Below, piece by piece: positions 29,139-38,376 of a stretch of 64,000 bases of DNA. The stretch comes from Prochlorococcus sp. AG-409-J16 (lineage in GTDB: Bacteria; Cyanobacteriota; Cyanobacteriia; PCC-6307; Cyanobiaceae): positions 124,001 to 188,000 of the forward strand of contig QCKB01000003.1 in NCBI GenBank assembly GCA_003215655.1, given 5' to 3'. Within the stretch, counting starts at the first letter, position 1, and each line of letters starts with the position of its first letter. A program made the position numbers and the translations under genes. Below the pieces are notes generated by a model. The model was given only the letters and a program-made list of their open reading frames with translations, had not been told where the DNA came from and made no database searches.

Positions 29139-30353
29139 TTAACTACTTAAAGCTTCTACCTCACTTAATTTTATTAGCTTTTGAATAACATGCTCTACCA
29201 CTCTGTCAGGGGTTGAAGCTCCAGATGTTATCCCCACATTGACTTGGCCATCAGGAAGAAAAATTTCGTCCTTTAAAGTATCCTCTCCCAAAGGCTTATG
29301 GATAATACGGTTACTATCATCACCAATTCTTTCAGGAGTATCTATATGGAACGAACGAATCCCTCTACTAACTGCGATCTCTTGCAAATGTGTTGTATTC
29401 GATGAATTAAAACCACCTATAACCACAAGTAAATCCAAAGGTTCATCAACTAAAGAAAACATTGCATCTTGCCTCTCCTCTGTTGCATCGCAGATAGTAT
29501 TAAATGCCAGAAAGTGTTCACTAAGAGCCTGAGGGCCATACCTCTTCAACATTGTCCGTTCAAATAAGCGGCCTATTTCCTCCGTCTCGCTCTTCAGCAT
29601 TGTCGTTTGATTAGCTACTCCTAAACGTTGAAGATCAACATCTGGATCAAAACCTGGAGATATAGCCTTCGAGAACATACTCATAAAGTCCTCTCTGTTG
29701 CCTCTACCAAGTATGTAATCTGCGACATATTGAGCCTCTTCAAGATCAAGTACTACTAAATATGTCCCTGCGAAAGAGCTTGTGGCCAATGTCTCTTCAT
29801 GCTTGACCTTGCCGTGAATGATTGAAGTAAAAGTATGTTTCTTATGCTTTTCCACAGTGTGCCAAACCTTAGAAACCCAGGGACAAGTGGTATCGATGAT
29901 GTGACAGCCCCTCTCATGCAAAAGCTGCATTTCCTGGACTGTCGCTCCAAAGGCTGGAAGGATCACGACATCACCTTCTTGGACGCTAGAAAAATCTTTG
30001 ACCCCTTTATTGGCAGCTATGAAACGAACATTCATTTTGCGCAAATGATCATTTACTGAAGGGTTATGAATGATCTCATTCGTAATCCAAATCTGCTCAG
30101 TTGGATAATGACGCCTAGTTTCATAGGCCATAGCTACTGCACGCTCAACCCCCCAACAGAATCCAAAAGCCTCTGCAAGCTTTACCTTTAAGCGTCCATG
30201 ATTCAGTACATAACCATTATCTCTAATCGAACCAATCAAAGTGCTTTGATAAGCCTTTTCAAGCTCTTGCGCTCTATTTGCAGGCGAACCAAATCCACGC
30301 CTGTTATAACGTTCAGACTGATGTAAAGAGCGTTTAAAAGCTTGTGTATCCAT
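29139..30353 (-). CDS. ispH: 4-hydroxy-3-methylbut-2-enyl diphosphate reductase (IspH/LytB)
   Basis: 404 residues, the long form seen in cyanobacteria and plastids. [17 protein letters not shown] holds the first Fe-S Cys, [12 protein letters not shown] the second and [13 protein letters not shown] the third; [11 protein letters not shown] and [10 protein letters not shown] bind the substrate. It makes IPP and DMAPP in the MEP pathway, which feeds carotenoid, chlorophyll-tail and quinone synthesis. Downstream of amt1 but separated by a strong terminator. Confidence 0.97.
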   Translation of the reverse strand: MDTQAFKRSLHQSERYNRRGFGSPANRAQELEKAYQSTLIGSIRDNGYVLNHGRLKVKLAEAFGFCWGVERAVAMAYETRRHYPTEQIWITNEIIHNPSVNDHLRKMNVRFIAANKGVKDFSSVQEGDVVILPAFGATVQEMQLLHERGCHIIDTTCPWVSKVWHTVEKHKKHTFTSIIHGKVKHEETLATSSFAGTYLVVLDLEEAQYVADYILGRGNREDFMSMFSKAISPGFDPDVDLQRLGVANQTTMLKSETEEIGRLFERTMLKRYGPQALSEHFLAFNTICDATEERQDAMFSLVDEPLDLLVVIGGFNSSNTTHLQEIAVSRGIRSFHIDTPERIGDDSNRIIHKPLGEDTLKDEIFLPDGQVNVGITSGASTPDRVVEHVIQKLIKLSEVEALSS

Positions 30354-30404
30354 ATCTATTTATAGCTGGTTTAAATAAAACTGTATTAGTCAGAATAAAT
30401 GATC

Positions 30405-30438
30405 AAAAAAAAAGCCTGGCAAAAAAGCCAGGCTTTTT
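30405..30438 (-). terminator. Strong intrinsic terminator after amt1
   Basis: GCCTGGC (30414-30420) and GCCAGGC (30427-30433) pair around an A6 loop, extended by A5/T5 (30409-30413 with 30434-30438). On the minus strand the stem is followed by a run of T, so it ends the amt1 transcript; the A/T symmetry would let it work in the other direction too. Confidence 0.88.
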
Positions 30439-30457
30439 AAATTTCGAGAGATATGTC

Positions 30458-31921
30458 TTAATTGCCAGCAGAAGCAAAGTCTGGATAAGCCTCCATACCA
30501 TGCTCGCCAATATCAAGACCTGCAATCTCCTCATTCTCAGAAACACGAATGCCTCCAAAGAAAGAGCCGATGATTGTCCAAGCAAGCCAACATGTTACGA
30601 CTGTCCAAATTCCGTACGCCGCGCAACCAACAAACTGAGTCCAAAGCTGGCCGAAGCCGCCTCCAGTCAAGAGTCCTAAACCTTCTCCAGTGCCTTGAAT
30701 GTCATACCCCCAGAGTCCAATGACCAAGGTCCCCCAGATTCCACATACTCCATGAACAGAGAAAGCTCCTACAGGATCATCAATTCCCAGAGAATCAAGC
30801 GCAGAAACTGAGAAAACAACAATCACTCCACCTACTAATCCAGCCAACCAGGCTCCGGACATAGTCAAATTTGCACAACCTGCAGTAATGCTGACCAAAC
30901 CAGCGAGTATGCCGTTAATGATCATTGTTAGATCAGGCTTGCCAGAAGTGACAGTAGAAACAATTGTTGCGCCAATAGCACCACCAGCAGCAGCAAGAGT
31001 GGTTGTTACGGCTACGTATGGCACCCACTGATCCATCGCAAGTTGGGAACCAGGGTTGAAGCCATACCAACCTATCCAAAGGATCAATGCACCTAGTGTG
31101 GCGATTGCCATGTTATGGCCTGGCATTGCCTGAGCTTTTCCATCAACGAACTTGCCAAGACGAGGTCCAAGAAGCATTGCGCCAACTAATCCAGCCCAAG
31201 CTCCTACTGAGTGAACAATCGAAGATCCAGCGAAATCAATAAACCCAGCTTCAGCCAGCCAGCCTCCATTCCACTGCCAACTCCCCGAAATTGGATAAAT
31301 CAAAGCAGTTAAAACTAAAGAGAAAACTACAAACTCTCCAAACTTGACCCTCTCAGCTACCAAACCTGAAACGATTGTTGCAGCAGTTCCTGCAAAAGCA
31401 GCTTGGAATAAAAAGTCAACTGTTGGAACCAAACCAGCTTCACCAATAATTTCTGGTGTAACTGTTGGATCAAAGAAAAGGCCATTAAAAAATAACCACC
31501 CTGCAGCAATGGCATTGCCATACATCAATGAATAGCCAACAAACCAATATGCAGTAACAGCAAGAGCAAAGACAAAAAGATTTTTAGCAAGAATGTTTAC
31601 GGCATTTTTCTGGCGACACATTCCTGCCTCAACCATCGCAAAGCCAGCATTCATAAAGATCACAAGAATCGTTGCTATCAACAACCAAAGGTTGTTAGCA
31701 AGGAAAGCTGCGGTCAATTCAGGCATCTCTGCGGCATGAGCCGAGAGATTAAAAAGCCCCAAACCAAAGAGGGCAAGAGGTACACAGGCAAGCCACATCA
31801 AAGAACGATGAGAGCTAAACCCACGCAAACTCCTAAAGAGAATCATGGGTCCTTCCAAGAGGCTTGCCTCCTGTAAACGGACTGTTCGTCTCCTAGGAGG
31901 CGAATTCAAAGCAGAAGTCAT
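30458..31921 (-). CDS. amt1: Ammonium transporter Amt1
   Basis: 487 residues, about 11 membrane helices after a hydrophobic leader ending NLSAHAAEMPEL. Amt motifs: NAGFAMVEAGMCRQKN, FDFAGSSIVHSVG-type DFAGSSIVH, and DDPVGAFSVHGVCGIWG, holding the two pore histidines. It imports ammonium across the plasma membrane. The ATG at 31921 is used; ATG 31846 with AAGGA upstream is an alternative that would begin just before the leader. Upstream lies an NtcA-type promoter, in line with known NtcA activation of amt1 in picocyanobacteria. Confidence 0.96.
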   Translation of the reverse strand: MTSALNSPPRRRTVRLQEASLLEGPMILFRSLRGFSSHRSLMWLACVPLALFGLGLFNLSAHAAEMPELTAAFLANNLWLLIATILVIFMNAGFAMVEAGMCRQKNAVNILAKNLFVFALAVTAYWFVGYSLMYGNAIAAGWLFFNGLFFDPTVTPEIIGEAGLVPTVDFLFQAAFAGTAATIVSGLVAERVKFGEFVVFSLVLTALIYPISGSWQWNGGWLAEAGFIDFAGSSIVHSVGAWAGLVGAMLLGPRLGKFVDGKAQAMPGHNMAIATLGALILWIGWYGFNPGSQLAMDQWVPYVAVTTTLAAAGGAIGATIVSTVTSGKPDLTMIINGILAGLVSITAGCANLTMSGAWLAGLVGGVIVVFSVSALDSLGIDDPVGAFSVHGVCGIWGTLVIGLWGYDIQGTGEGLGLLTGGGFGQLWTQFVGCAAYGIWTVVTCWLAWTIIGSFFGGIRVSENEEIAGLDIGEHGMEAYPDFASAGN

Positions 31922-31964
31922 AAAAGCGAGGCTGCTACGTGAACTGGACCAAATGAGCCCAATA

Positions 31965-31980
31965 TTTATACAGGTATAAA
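31965..31980. repeat. Perfect 7-bp inverted repeat at the amt1 promoter
   Basis: TTTATAC-AG-GTATAAA, 16 bases, lies between the predicted -10 box and the amt1 start, covering the expected transcription start. It could be an operator or simply part of an AT-rich promoter. Confidence 0.4.
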
Positions 31981-32020
31981 CCTATTGATAACTAGATATC
32001 GTTCCAGTCGCTTTTGATAC
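31979..32020 (-). promoter_or_regulatory. Probable NtcA-activated promoter of amt1
   Basis: On the minus strand TGTA-N8-GAC (GTA at 32020-32018, GAC at 32009-32007) is followed after 22 bases by TAGGTT (31984-31979), matching the NtcA-activated arrangement GTA-N8-TAC-N22-24-TAN3T except that one half-site is GAC instead of TAC. Predicted transcription start is about 31972. Confidence 0.5.
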
Positions 32021-32085
32021 AAAATTGATCTTTCAACGCAAAAGGCTTGTCAGGACAGAGAAAACCAAAAAATACGCATTGTCAT

Positions 32086-32835
32086 CTAAACATTCAATGG
32101 GCGTATACCTTCCCAAGTAACGGAATCACGGTAAAAGCCAAAACAGCATGGGAAAACCTCGACACCAGCATTCAAAGCCATTCGAAAAAGCTCTCCATAG
32201 ACCGGGTCAGCAGAGTCACCTGGTGCGAAAGATTTAACATCCGGCCTACTTAAACAGGGGACTAAAACTCCTCGAGATGGTCCAAGAACCCCGATGAGTT
32301 CCTTTAAATGCTTTTGTCCTCTTGTTGTAACCGTGTCAGGGAAAAGAGCGACATCTCCATCAGCCCAAGTCGTATTTTTTATTTCTAAATAAATCTTCCT
32401 TCTATCAACTGCTTTCTCATCAGGAGTTATTAGTAAATCAATCCGGCTGCGGTTATCTCTGCCATAAACGACTTCACTACGAATCTCACCAATAGGGCCT
32501 AGTTGGTCCTTCAAACAAAAAGCTTCTAAAGCTAATTTTATGATCTTATTTGGGAGAGATGTATTTACTCCCACCCAACAGGTGGATCCATCGAAAGAGG
32601 GAACTTCAGCCTGCTCCCAAGACCATTTCAACTTTCGAGTAGGTGAGGGTGTATATCTCAGCCGAACTTTGCGTCCTGGGAATAAGACACCTTTCATTGG
32701 ACCTGTATTGGCACAATGAGCAGTAACAACTTGCCCATTTGCCAATTCAACATCAGCCAAAAAACGCTTATACCTTTTAATTAAAATTCCTTCCGAAAGC
32801 AAAGGGAAACTCAATAACTTCTGACCAAGCATCAT
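32086..32835 (-). CDS. sfsA: SfsA-family protein (sugar fermentation stimulation protein homologue)
   Basis: About 249 residues. EGILIKRYKRFLADVEL, TAHCANTGPMKGVLFPG, VGVNTSLPNK, RIDLLI and YLEIKNTTWAD are typical SfsA motifs; the D...E-x-K arrangement resembles a nuclease fold and the protein binds DNA in E. coli. Its role in cyanobacteria is unknown. The frame opens at 32874, overlapping the region of the divergent murJ; ATG 32835 or 32832 fits the family start. Confidence 0.92.
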   Translation of the reverse strand: MMLGQKLLSFPLLSEGILIKRYKRFLADVELANGQVVTAHCANTGPMKGVLFPGRKVRLRYTPSPTRKLKWSWEQAEVPSFDGSTCWVGVNTSLPNKIIKLALEAFCLKDQLGPIGEIRSEVVYGRDNRSRIDLLITPDEKAVDRRKIYLEIKNTTWADGDVALFPDTVTTRGQKHLKELIGVLGPSRGVLVPCLSRPDVKSFAPGDSADPVYGELFRMALNAGVEVFPCCFGFYRDSVTWEGIRPLNV

Positions 32836-32916
32836 GACTGAATAGATTGACCAATAGTTTCGCCTTATTTGCATAGAAATGCAGGTGAAATGATCGGTAT
32901 TTGCAAAGTGTCAAGG

Positions 32917-34524
32917 ATGCCAAGATCTCTCAAAAAAATTGCTCTTGTAGTCACGCTAGGTACTTTGCTGAGCAAGATAGGCGGTCTGGCTAGGCAACTT
33001 GTAATTGCGTCTGCATTTGGAGTAGGTGCTGCTTATGACGCATACAACTATGCATATGTGATGCCTGGCTTCCTATTAGTTCTATTAGGAGGAATAAATG
33101 GGCCTTTCCACAGTGCAATGGTCAGTGTTCTTAGCCGAAGACCTAAACATGAAGGTGCTCATGTTTTAGCAGCACTAAGCACAATGACTAGCGCTGCACT
33201 AGTTGTTATTACTTTTTTGATGATTATTGGAGCAGATCAGATCATCAAACTAATCGCTCCTGGTCTGAATTCAGAAGTCCATCAAATAGCAGTGATCCAG
33301 CTACAAATCATGGCTCCTATCGCCTTTTTAGCTGGCTTAATAGGGCTTGGGTTTGGCTCACTGAATGCTAGAGGCGAATTCTTAGTTCCATCAATTTCTC
33401 CTCTGATATCAAGCTTATCAATTGTCTTATCTGTTACTTGGCTCTGGTTAGAAGTAAGAGAAGGGATAGGTACACCCGAACTGGCTTTGCGCGGCGGGGT
33501 AATTCTTGCTGTCGCAACACTAGTAGGGGCTCTTTTGCAATGGTTAATTCAGTTTCCAGCCCTTATTAAAAAAGGTCTAGCAAAAGTCAAATTGATTTGG
33601 GACTGGAAGCATCCAGGAGTTAAAGAAGTCCTGAAAGTCATGGGACCAGCAACTCTTTCTTCAGGGATGCTCCAAATAAATGTTTTTACAGATCTATTTT
33701 TTGCATCTGGAATATTAGGGGCAGCAGCAGGCCTTGGTTACGCAAATCTCCTAGTGCAAACTCCTTTGGGGTTGATTTCGAATGCATTAATCATTCCTCT
33801 TCTTCCTACTTTTTCAAGACTCACAAGTCCTAGTGATCAACCAGCACTAATAGCCAGAATTAGACAAGGCTTAATGCTTTCGACAGCAGCCATGATCCCA
33901 ATAGGGGCTCTCTTCATAGCCCTTGGGGGCCCTATCGTTTCAATGGTTTATGAGCGTGGAGCCTTTGACTTTGAGGCAAGAAAACTCGTCACAGCTCTAC
34001 TAATGGCATATGGATTGGGGATGCCAGCCTATTTAGGAAGAGATTTACTTGTTCGTATCTTCTATGCATTAGGAGATGGAGTGACACCATTTCGTCTTTC
34101 ATTAGCGGGAATTGTTATGAATATATTTTTAGACTGGCTTTTGCTAGGAGGTCCTACTCCTTGGGGGAATCAGATGCCATTGAATTTCGGTGCAGCTGGT
34201 CTTGTACTCGCAACAGTTGCAATCAATCTTCTTACATGTTTCGCACTCTTAAAAAAATTAAGCTCACATCTTGGCGAATTGCCTTTTAGAGAATGGGCTA
34301 TTGATGGAAGCAAGCTTTTATTTGCAGGCATTTTTTCAGGAATAGCAGCTTGGATAATGAAATCAAGCATCATTTGGCCTCAAGGTCTTATAGGCCTATC
34401 TCTTGAGGTCCTTATTTCAACTGCCATAAGCATCAGTGTGTTCGTATTAATAAGTCATTACCTCCAAGTCAAAGAGGTCAAAGAATTGCTTTTTCTAATA
34501 AAACAGCGTTTTAGTCCTCGTTAA
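32917..34524 (+). CDS. murJ: Lipid II flippase MurJ (MviN)
   Basis: About 535 residues with some 14 membrane helices. Family motifs: LLSKIGGLARQLVIASAFG near the start, PLISSLSIVL, and MVYERGAFDFEA. It flips lipid II across the plasma membrane for peptidoglycan synthesis. The frame opens at 32869; ATG 32917 (MPRSLKKIALVVTLGTLLSK) matches the family start and has AAGG before it. Its end overlaps the next convergent gene by 14 bp. Confidence 0.94.
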   Translation: MPRSLKKIALVVTLGTLLSKIGGLARQLVIASAFGVGAAYDAYNYAYVMPGFLLVLLGGINGPFHSAMVSVLSRRPKHEGAHVLAALSTMTSAALVVITFLMIIGADQIIKLIAPGLNSEVHQIAVIQLQIMAPIAFLAGLIGLGFGSLNARGEFLVPSISPLISSLSIVLSVTWLWLEVREGIGTPELALRGGVILAVATLVGALLQWLIQFPALIKKGLAKVKLIWDWKHPGVKEVLKVMGPATLSSGMLQINVFTDLFFASGILGAAAGLGYANLLVQTPLGLISNALIIPLLPTFSRLTSPSDQPALIARIRQGLMLSTAAMIPIGALFIALGGPIVSMVYERGAFDFEARKLVTALLMAYGLGMPAYLGRDLLVRIFYALGDGVTPFRLSLAGIVMNIFLDWLLLGGPTPWGNQMPLNFGAAGLVLATVAINLLTCFALLKKLSSHLGELPFREWAIDGSKLLFAGIFSGIAAWIMKSSIIWPQGLIGLSLEVLISTAISISVFVLISHYLQVKEVKELLFLIKQRFSPR

Positions 34525-34828
34525 GTAAAACTTGACGTTCCTCGCGAATATTTAGCTGTATTTCTAGCTGATCTTCAACTAATTCAGCGCCTTGCACAGA
34601 AACTATGCGAGCTTCAATTCCAAATTCCTTGAAAGCAGTTTCCATCTCCTGAATTACAGCTTTCTCGACCTGCTCTTCTGGATCAACAACCTTGCCAATA
34701 AGTCTTTCACCCAAACTTCCAAGGCGTTTGCGCAAAACCTCACGTGCATTTGTAACCTCAATAATTAACACTTGATATCCATTGTTAGAAGCAACCTTAT
34801 CTGCAATAGGGCACCAAAATCTCCTCAA
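34511..34828 (-). CDS. Conserved small protein of unknown function
   Basis: Up to 105 residues, charged and probably soluble: VLIIEVTNAREVLRKRLG, SLGERLIGKVVDPEEQVEKA, and MEKA-like helix IQEMETAFKEFGIEARI, ending in an acidic tail. I do not recognise a named family. Start uncertain: TTG 34828 overlaps the upstream DUF3181-type gene by 32 bp and has CTTGAGGAG context; GTG 34771 would shorten it. Probably an operon with 34797-35087. Confidence 0.6.
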   Translation of the reverse strand: MRRFWCPIADKVASNNGYQVLIIEVTNAREVLRKRLGSLGERLIGKVVDPEEQVEKAVIQEMETAFKEFGIEARIVSVQGAELVEDQLEIQLNIREERQVLLNED

Positions 34829-35087
34829 GCACTTTAATTTGAGCAGAAGGCATCAACAAAATTAATGGTAAGGATGTCTTTCCCCCTGCAACTTGAACTT
34901 TTAAAGACTCCAAGGCCTTTGTAGCTGCAAAAACAGCTCCTTGATCAATTGTCGCACTACATTCAATCGCCAAGTCCTTAGCCAGCCCAGCATCACCTAG
35001 ATACAACCTCCAACTTGCAATCTGAAGATGTAACCGATCTCCAATCAAATCCTCTAAATCTCGTATATCTGCCAAATCAAGAGTCAT
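34797..35087 (-). CDS. DUF3181-like cyanobacterial protein
   Basis: 96 residues: TLDLADIRDLEDLIGDRLHL, ASWRLYLGDAGLAKDLAIEC and a C-terminus LEEILVPYCR. This resembles DUF3181, a small cyanobacterial family without known function; the assignment is from memory of the family and moderately sure. No membrane segment. It is followed by the overlapping small gene at 34511-34828. Confidence 0.72.
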   Translation of the reverse strand: MTLDLADIRDLEDLIGDRLHLQIASWRLYLGDAGLAKDLAIECSATIDQGAVFAATKALESLKVQVAGGKTSLPLILLMPSAQIKVLEEILVPYCR

Positions 35088-35127
35088 TGGTTCACGTCCT
35101 TATTACAAGAGCTATTAGCCTATGGCC

Positions 35128-35382
35128 CTAAGCAGTAGTTTCTGTATCACCATTGCCTGGACGACGAATAATGACGAATGTCAAATGAGCTAACAAAGCG
35201 ATAAGCCAAATTTGTGTAAAGAAACTTAGATTTTCCCAAGGGTGTCGAAGCTGCTGAAAAAACCATAACCCGCTGTTAAAAGCAGCAAAAGTCATTCCAT
35301 GCAAAACCAAATTCACAACCCTTGAAAAGTGTTTGTAGGTCGGGTCGGACTTGTCAGAAGTGCCATACCAACGAAGAGGCAT
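35128..35382 (-). CDS. Small two-helix membrane protein, conserved cyanobacterial type
   Basis: 84 residues from ATG 35382 (MPLRWYGTSDKSDPTYKHFS); the frame is open to 35403. Two hydrophobic segments, VVNLVLHGMTFAAFNSGLWF and FFTQIWLIALLAHLTFVII, flank a short charged loop (RHPWENLS). It likely spans the thylakoid or plasma membrane twice. Function unknown. It ends 40 bp before the DUF3181-like gene on the same strand. Confidence 0.72.
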   Translation of the reverse strand: MPLRWYGTSDKSDPTYKHFSRVVNLVLHGMTFAAFNSGLWFFQQLRHPWENLSFFTQIWLIALLAHLTFVIIRRPGNGDTETTA

Positions 35383-35515
35383 AAGAAAGTGTGCAATACA
35401 CACTAATTTTGCCTCCTATTCACAAAATCATGTGCGAAATTCACCTTGATTGTGGTGCTAAGAGACCATTTCGGTTGACGAAGGCCCCCTTGATGGGCTG
35501 TGATTGTTAATTCAA

Positions 35516-35589
35516 GCGCCTGTAGCTCAGCGGATTAGAGCATCTGACTACGGATCAGAGGGTCGGGAGTTCGAATCTCTCCAGGCGCG
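35516..35589 (+). tRNA. tRNA-Arg(ACG)
   Basis: 74-nt cloverleaf: acceptor GCGCCTG/CAGGCGC, D arm GCTC/GAGC, anticodon stem TCTGA/TCAGA with loop CTACGGA (anticodon ACG), T arm GGGAG-TTCGAAT-CTCTC with one G-T pair, discriminator G. CCA is not encoded. The first anticodon base is expected to be edited to inosine. Confidence 0.96.
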
Positions 35590-35710
35590 CTTTCTTAACT
35601 GTCCTAAAGATAAATAATCAAATAACTAGCTTCTTAAACAACCCGGAGCAGCTACGAGCAATAAGAAGGAGACTTGCCTACGATCGCGAAATTATTAGAT
35701 TTCTGAAATT

Positions 35711-36985
35711 GTGGAGGATCAGTTGTCTCCAATAAATTCCGCCCTGATCGAGACAGATTCGATATTAGCTGGGTTTATCAAACAAGAGCTAGACCGGCAA
35801 GAGACCCATCTAGAGCTAATTGCAAGTGAAAACTTTGCCTCCAAAGCAGTTATGGAGGCTCAAGGTTCGGTTCTTACAAATAAATACGCCGAGGGGCTGC
35901 CCTATAAGCGGTACTACGGAGGCTGTGAATACATTGATGAGATAGAAGCATTAGCTATAGAAAGAGCAAAAAGCCTCTTCAATGCCCCTTGGGCAAATGT
36001 TCAACCTCACAGTGGAGCCCAGGCAAACTTTGCTGTCTTTCTAAGTCTCTTAGAACCAGGAGACACAATTATGGGAATGGATCTTGCCCATGGAGGTCAC
36101 CTCACCCATGGATCGCCAGTAAATGTCAGTGGTAAATGGTTCAAAGTTATTAATTACGGGGTAGATAGAGATACTCAAAAACTAGATATGGAACAAGTGC
36201 GCGAAATTGCATTAGAGCATCGCCCTAAATTAATAATTTGCGGATTTTCCGCTTACCCAAGAACAATAGATTTTGCCGCCTTCCGCAAAATTGCCGATGA
36301 AATTGATGCCTATTTACTTGCAGACATTGCTCATATCGCAGGACTGGTTGCCTCAGGCATCCACCCCAGTCCAATCTCTCACTGCCACGTAGTAACAACA
36401 ACTACCCACAAAACCTTAAGAGGTCCTAGAGGGGGCTTAATTCTTTGTCAAGACGATGCTCTTGCAAAGAAGCTTGACAAAGCTGTTTTCCCTGGCACTC
36501 AAGGGGGGCCTTTGGAGCATGTAATTGCAGCCAAAGCAGTGGCATTTGGAGAAGCCTTAAAACCAGAGTTTCAAACATATACACGCCAGGTTGTTGCCAA
36601 TGCAAAGTCACTGGCAAATCAGACTCAAGAAAGAGGAATCGCAGTAGTAAGCAAAGGCACTGATAACCACCTAGTGCTATTAGACCTTAGAAGTATTGGG
36701 ATGACAGGGAAAATCGCTGATTCTCTTGTTAGCGAAGTTAAGATTACAGCTAACAAAAATACTGTCCCCTTTGACCCGGAGTCGCCATTTGTAACCAGCG
36801 GATTGCGCCTAGGGACAGCTGCGCTTACTACTAGAGGATTTAAAGAAAAACAATTTCATGAGATAGCAGATATAATTGCAGATAGATTACTTAAGCCAGA
36901 AGATTTAGAAGTTAAAGCTTATTGCTTAGAAAGAGTCACAAGCTTATGCAAGTTTTTCCCTCTATACAGCAAGCCATCTCTTTAG
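35711..36985 (+). CDS. glyA: Serine hydroxymethyltransferase
   Basis: 424 residues from a GTG start. [38 protein letters not shown] (in parts), and the PLP lysine motif [13 protein letters not shown] are intact. It interconverts serine and glycine while charging tetrahydrofolate with a one-carbon unit, supplying purine and thymidylate synthesis and photorespiration. The 119-base region between tRNA-Arg and glyA holds no riboswitch that I can recognise. Confidence 0.97.
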   Translation: MEDQLSPINSALIETDSILAGFIKQELDRQETHLELIASENFASKAVMEAQGSVLTNKYAEGLPYKRYYGGCEYIDEIEALAIERAKSLFNAPWANVQPHSGAQANFAVFLSLLEPGDTIMGMDLAHGGHLTHGSPVNVSGKWFKVINYGVDRDTQKLDMEQVREIALEHRPKLIICGFSAYPRTIDFAAFRKIADEIDAYLLADIAHIAGLVASGIHPSPISHCHVVTTTTHKTLRGPRGGLILCQDDALAKKLDKAVFPGTQGGPLEHVIAAKAVAFGEALKPEFQTYTRQVVANAKSLANQTQERGIAVVSKGTDNHLVLLDLRSIGMTGKIADSLVSEVKITANKNTVPFDPESPFVTSGLRLGTAALTTRGFKEKQFHEIADIIADRLLKPEDLEVKAYCLERVTSLCKFFPLYSKPSL

Positions 36986-37027
36986 AAAAAATCAAATGAA
37001 TTCAATAATCAGAGCCTTAAATATATA

Positions 37028-37065
37028 TTTATCATCTTCAAAAGTGATCTTTCTAAGATGATAAA
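37028..37065. terminator. Hairpin between glyA and cinA
   Basis: TTTATCATCTT (37028-37038) pairs perfectly with AAGATGATAAA (37055-37065) around a 16-nt loop. It lies 43 bp after the glyA stop and 13 bp before cinA, so it could end glyA transcripts or sit in the cinA leader. Confidence 0.4.
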
Positions 37066-37078
37066 TTAACCTATTCGC

Positions 37079-38350
37079 ATGACCAAACAAAACACGAAAA
37101 ATAACGCTGAAATACTATGCATAGGGACGGAGTTACTGCTTGGAAATATTGTAAATAGTAATGCGCGATGGATCTCTGAGGAATTGTCCTACATTGGCCT
37201 AGAACATTATCAACAAATAGTCATTGGTGACAATATTGAAAGAATCCAAAAAACAATAATTGATGCATCCAAAAGATGTAGATTCCTTATTGTAACTGGC
37301 GGTTTAGGGCCTACTCCTGATGATTTAACCACTGAGGCTATAGCTTCAGTGTTTAAATCTGAGCTTAAAGAGCGCAAAGAGATATGGATAGAAATCCAAG
37401 CAAAGCTAAGAGCAAATGGACATTCACCATCACCAAGCAATCGCAAACAAGCACTTATGCCTAAAGAGGCTTTGGTCATCCCTAATCCAATAGGTACAGC
37501 CCCTGGAATAATATGGTCCCCTTTACCTGATTTCACCATTCTCACATTCCCAGGAGTACCTTCTGAAATGAAAAGGATGTGGAAGGAAACTGCTGTAGAC
37601 TGGCTTAAAAGTAATACAAACAATACTCAAATACTTCTAAGCAAAGTCTTGAAATTCACTGGTATATCTGAGTCCAAATTAGCTGAACTCCTAGAAGACT
37701 TGATGAACAAAAAAAACCCAACATTGGCCCCTTATGCAGGCCTAGGAGAAGTAAAATTACGGATCACAGCAATGTCTGAAACAAAAGAAAAAGGAATTAA
37801 TTTAATTACACCATTAATAACTGAAATTGTTAAAAGAACCGGAGAAACTCTTTTTGGATTTGACGAAGAAAGCTTGTCTTCTGTTGTACTCAAACTCCTT
37901 CGACAACGAAATGAAACCATCTGCATTGCTGAATCCTGTACAGGAGGAGGCCTTGGGGCAAGTCTTGCTTCTATTCCTGGAGCATCAGATATGTTTTTAG
38001 GAGGAGTAATCGCATACAACAATTCCGTTAAACGCAATCTTCTAAAAGTACCCAGTCAGCTCATTCAAGAGCATGGTGCTGTTTCCAAACAAGTCGTAAC
38101 TGCTATGGCCGAGGGTGCAAGAAAGGTGTTTGGCGCAGACTGGGCAATTGCAATAACTGGAATAGCAGGACCTGGAGGAGGAACAAAGCAAAAACCACTT
38201 GGCCTGGTTTATTTAGCCCTGACTAGTTGCGAGGGTACAAAAATAAGTCAGCTTAAGTTTGATAAAGCCAAGGATCGGCAAGTGATTCAACAATTAAGTG
38301 TTTTGCGAGCTTTAAATCTTCTCCGCCTAAGCCTTATCTCTCGGAGTTAA
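37079..38350 (+). CDS. cinA: CinA family protein (competence/damage-inducible, nicotinamide-nucleotide amidase type)
   Basis: 423 residues. N-terminal MoCF-like domain: [50 protein letters not shown]-terminal CinA domain: [29 protein letters not shown], and [11 protein letters not shown]. CinA proteins hydrolyse ADP-ribose and/or deamidate NMN in pyridine nucleotide recycling. In transformable bacteria it is co-expressed with recA, but recA is not here. Confidence 0.95.
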   Translation: MTKQNTKNNAEILCIGTELLLGNIVNSNARWISEELSYIGLEHYQQIVIGDNIERIQKTIIDASKRCRFLIVTGGLGPTPDDLTTEAIASVFKSELKERKEIWIEIQAKLRANGHSPSPSNRKQALMPKEALVIPNPIGTAPGIIWSPLPDFTILTFPGVPSEMKRMWKETAVDWLKSNTNNTQILLSKVLKFTGISESKLAELLEDLMNKKNPTLAPYAGLGEVKLRITAMSETKEKGINLITPLITEIVKRTGETLFGFDEESLSSVVLKLLRQRNETICIAESCTGGGLGASLASIPGASDMFLGGVIAYNNSVKRNLLKVPSQLIQEHGAVSKQVVTAMAEGARKVFGADWAIAITGIAGPGGGTKQKPLGLVYLALTSCEGTKISQLKFDKAKDRQVIQQLSVLRALNLLRLSLISRS

Positions 38351-38376
38351 GGTCTTCGGCGAATGCATTTAGAACC

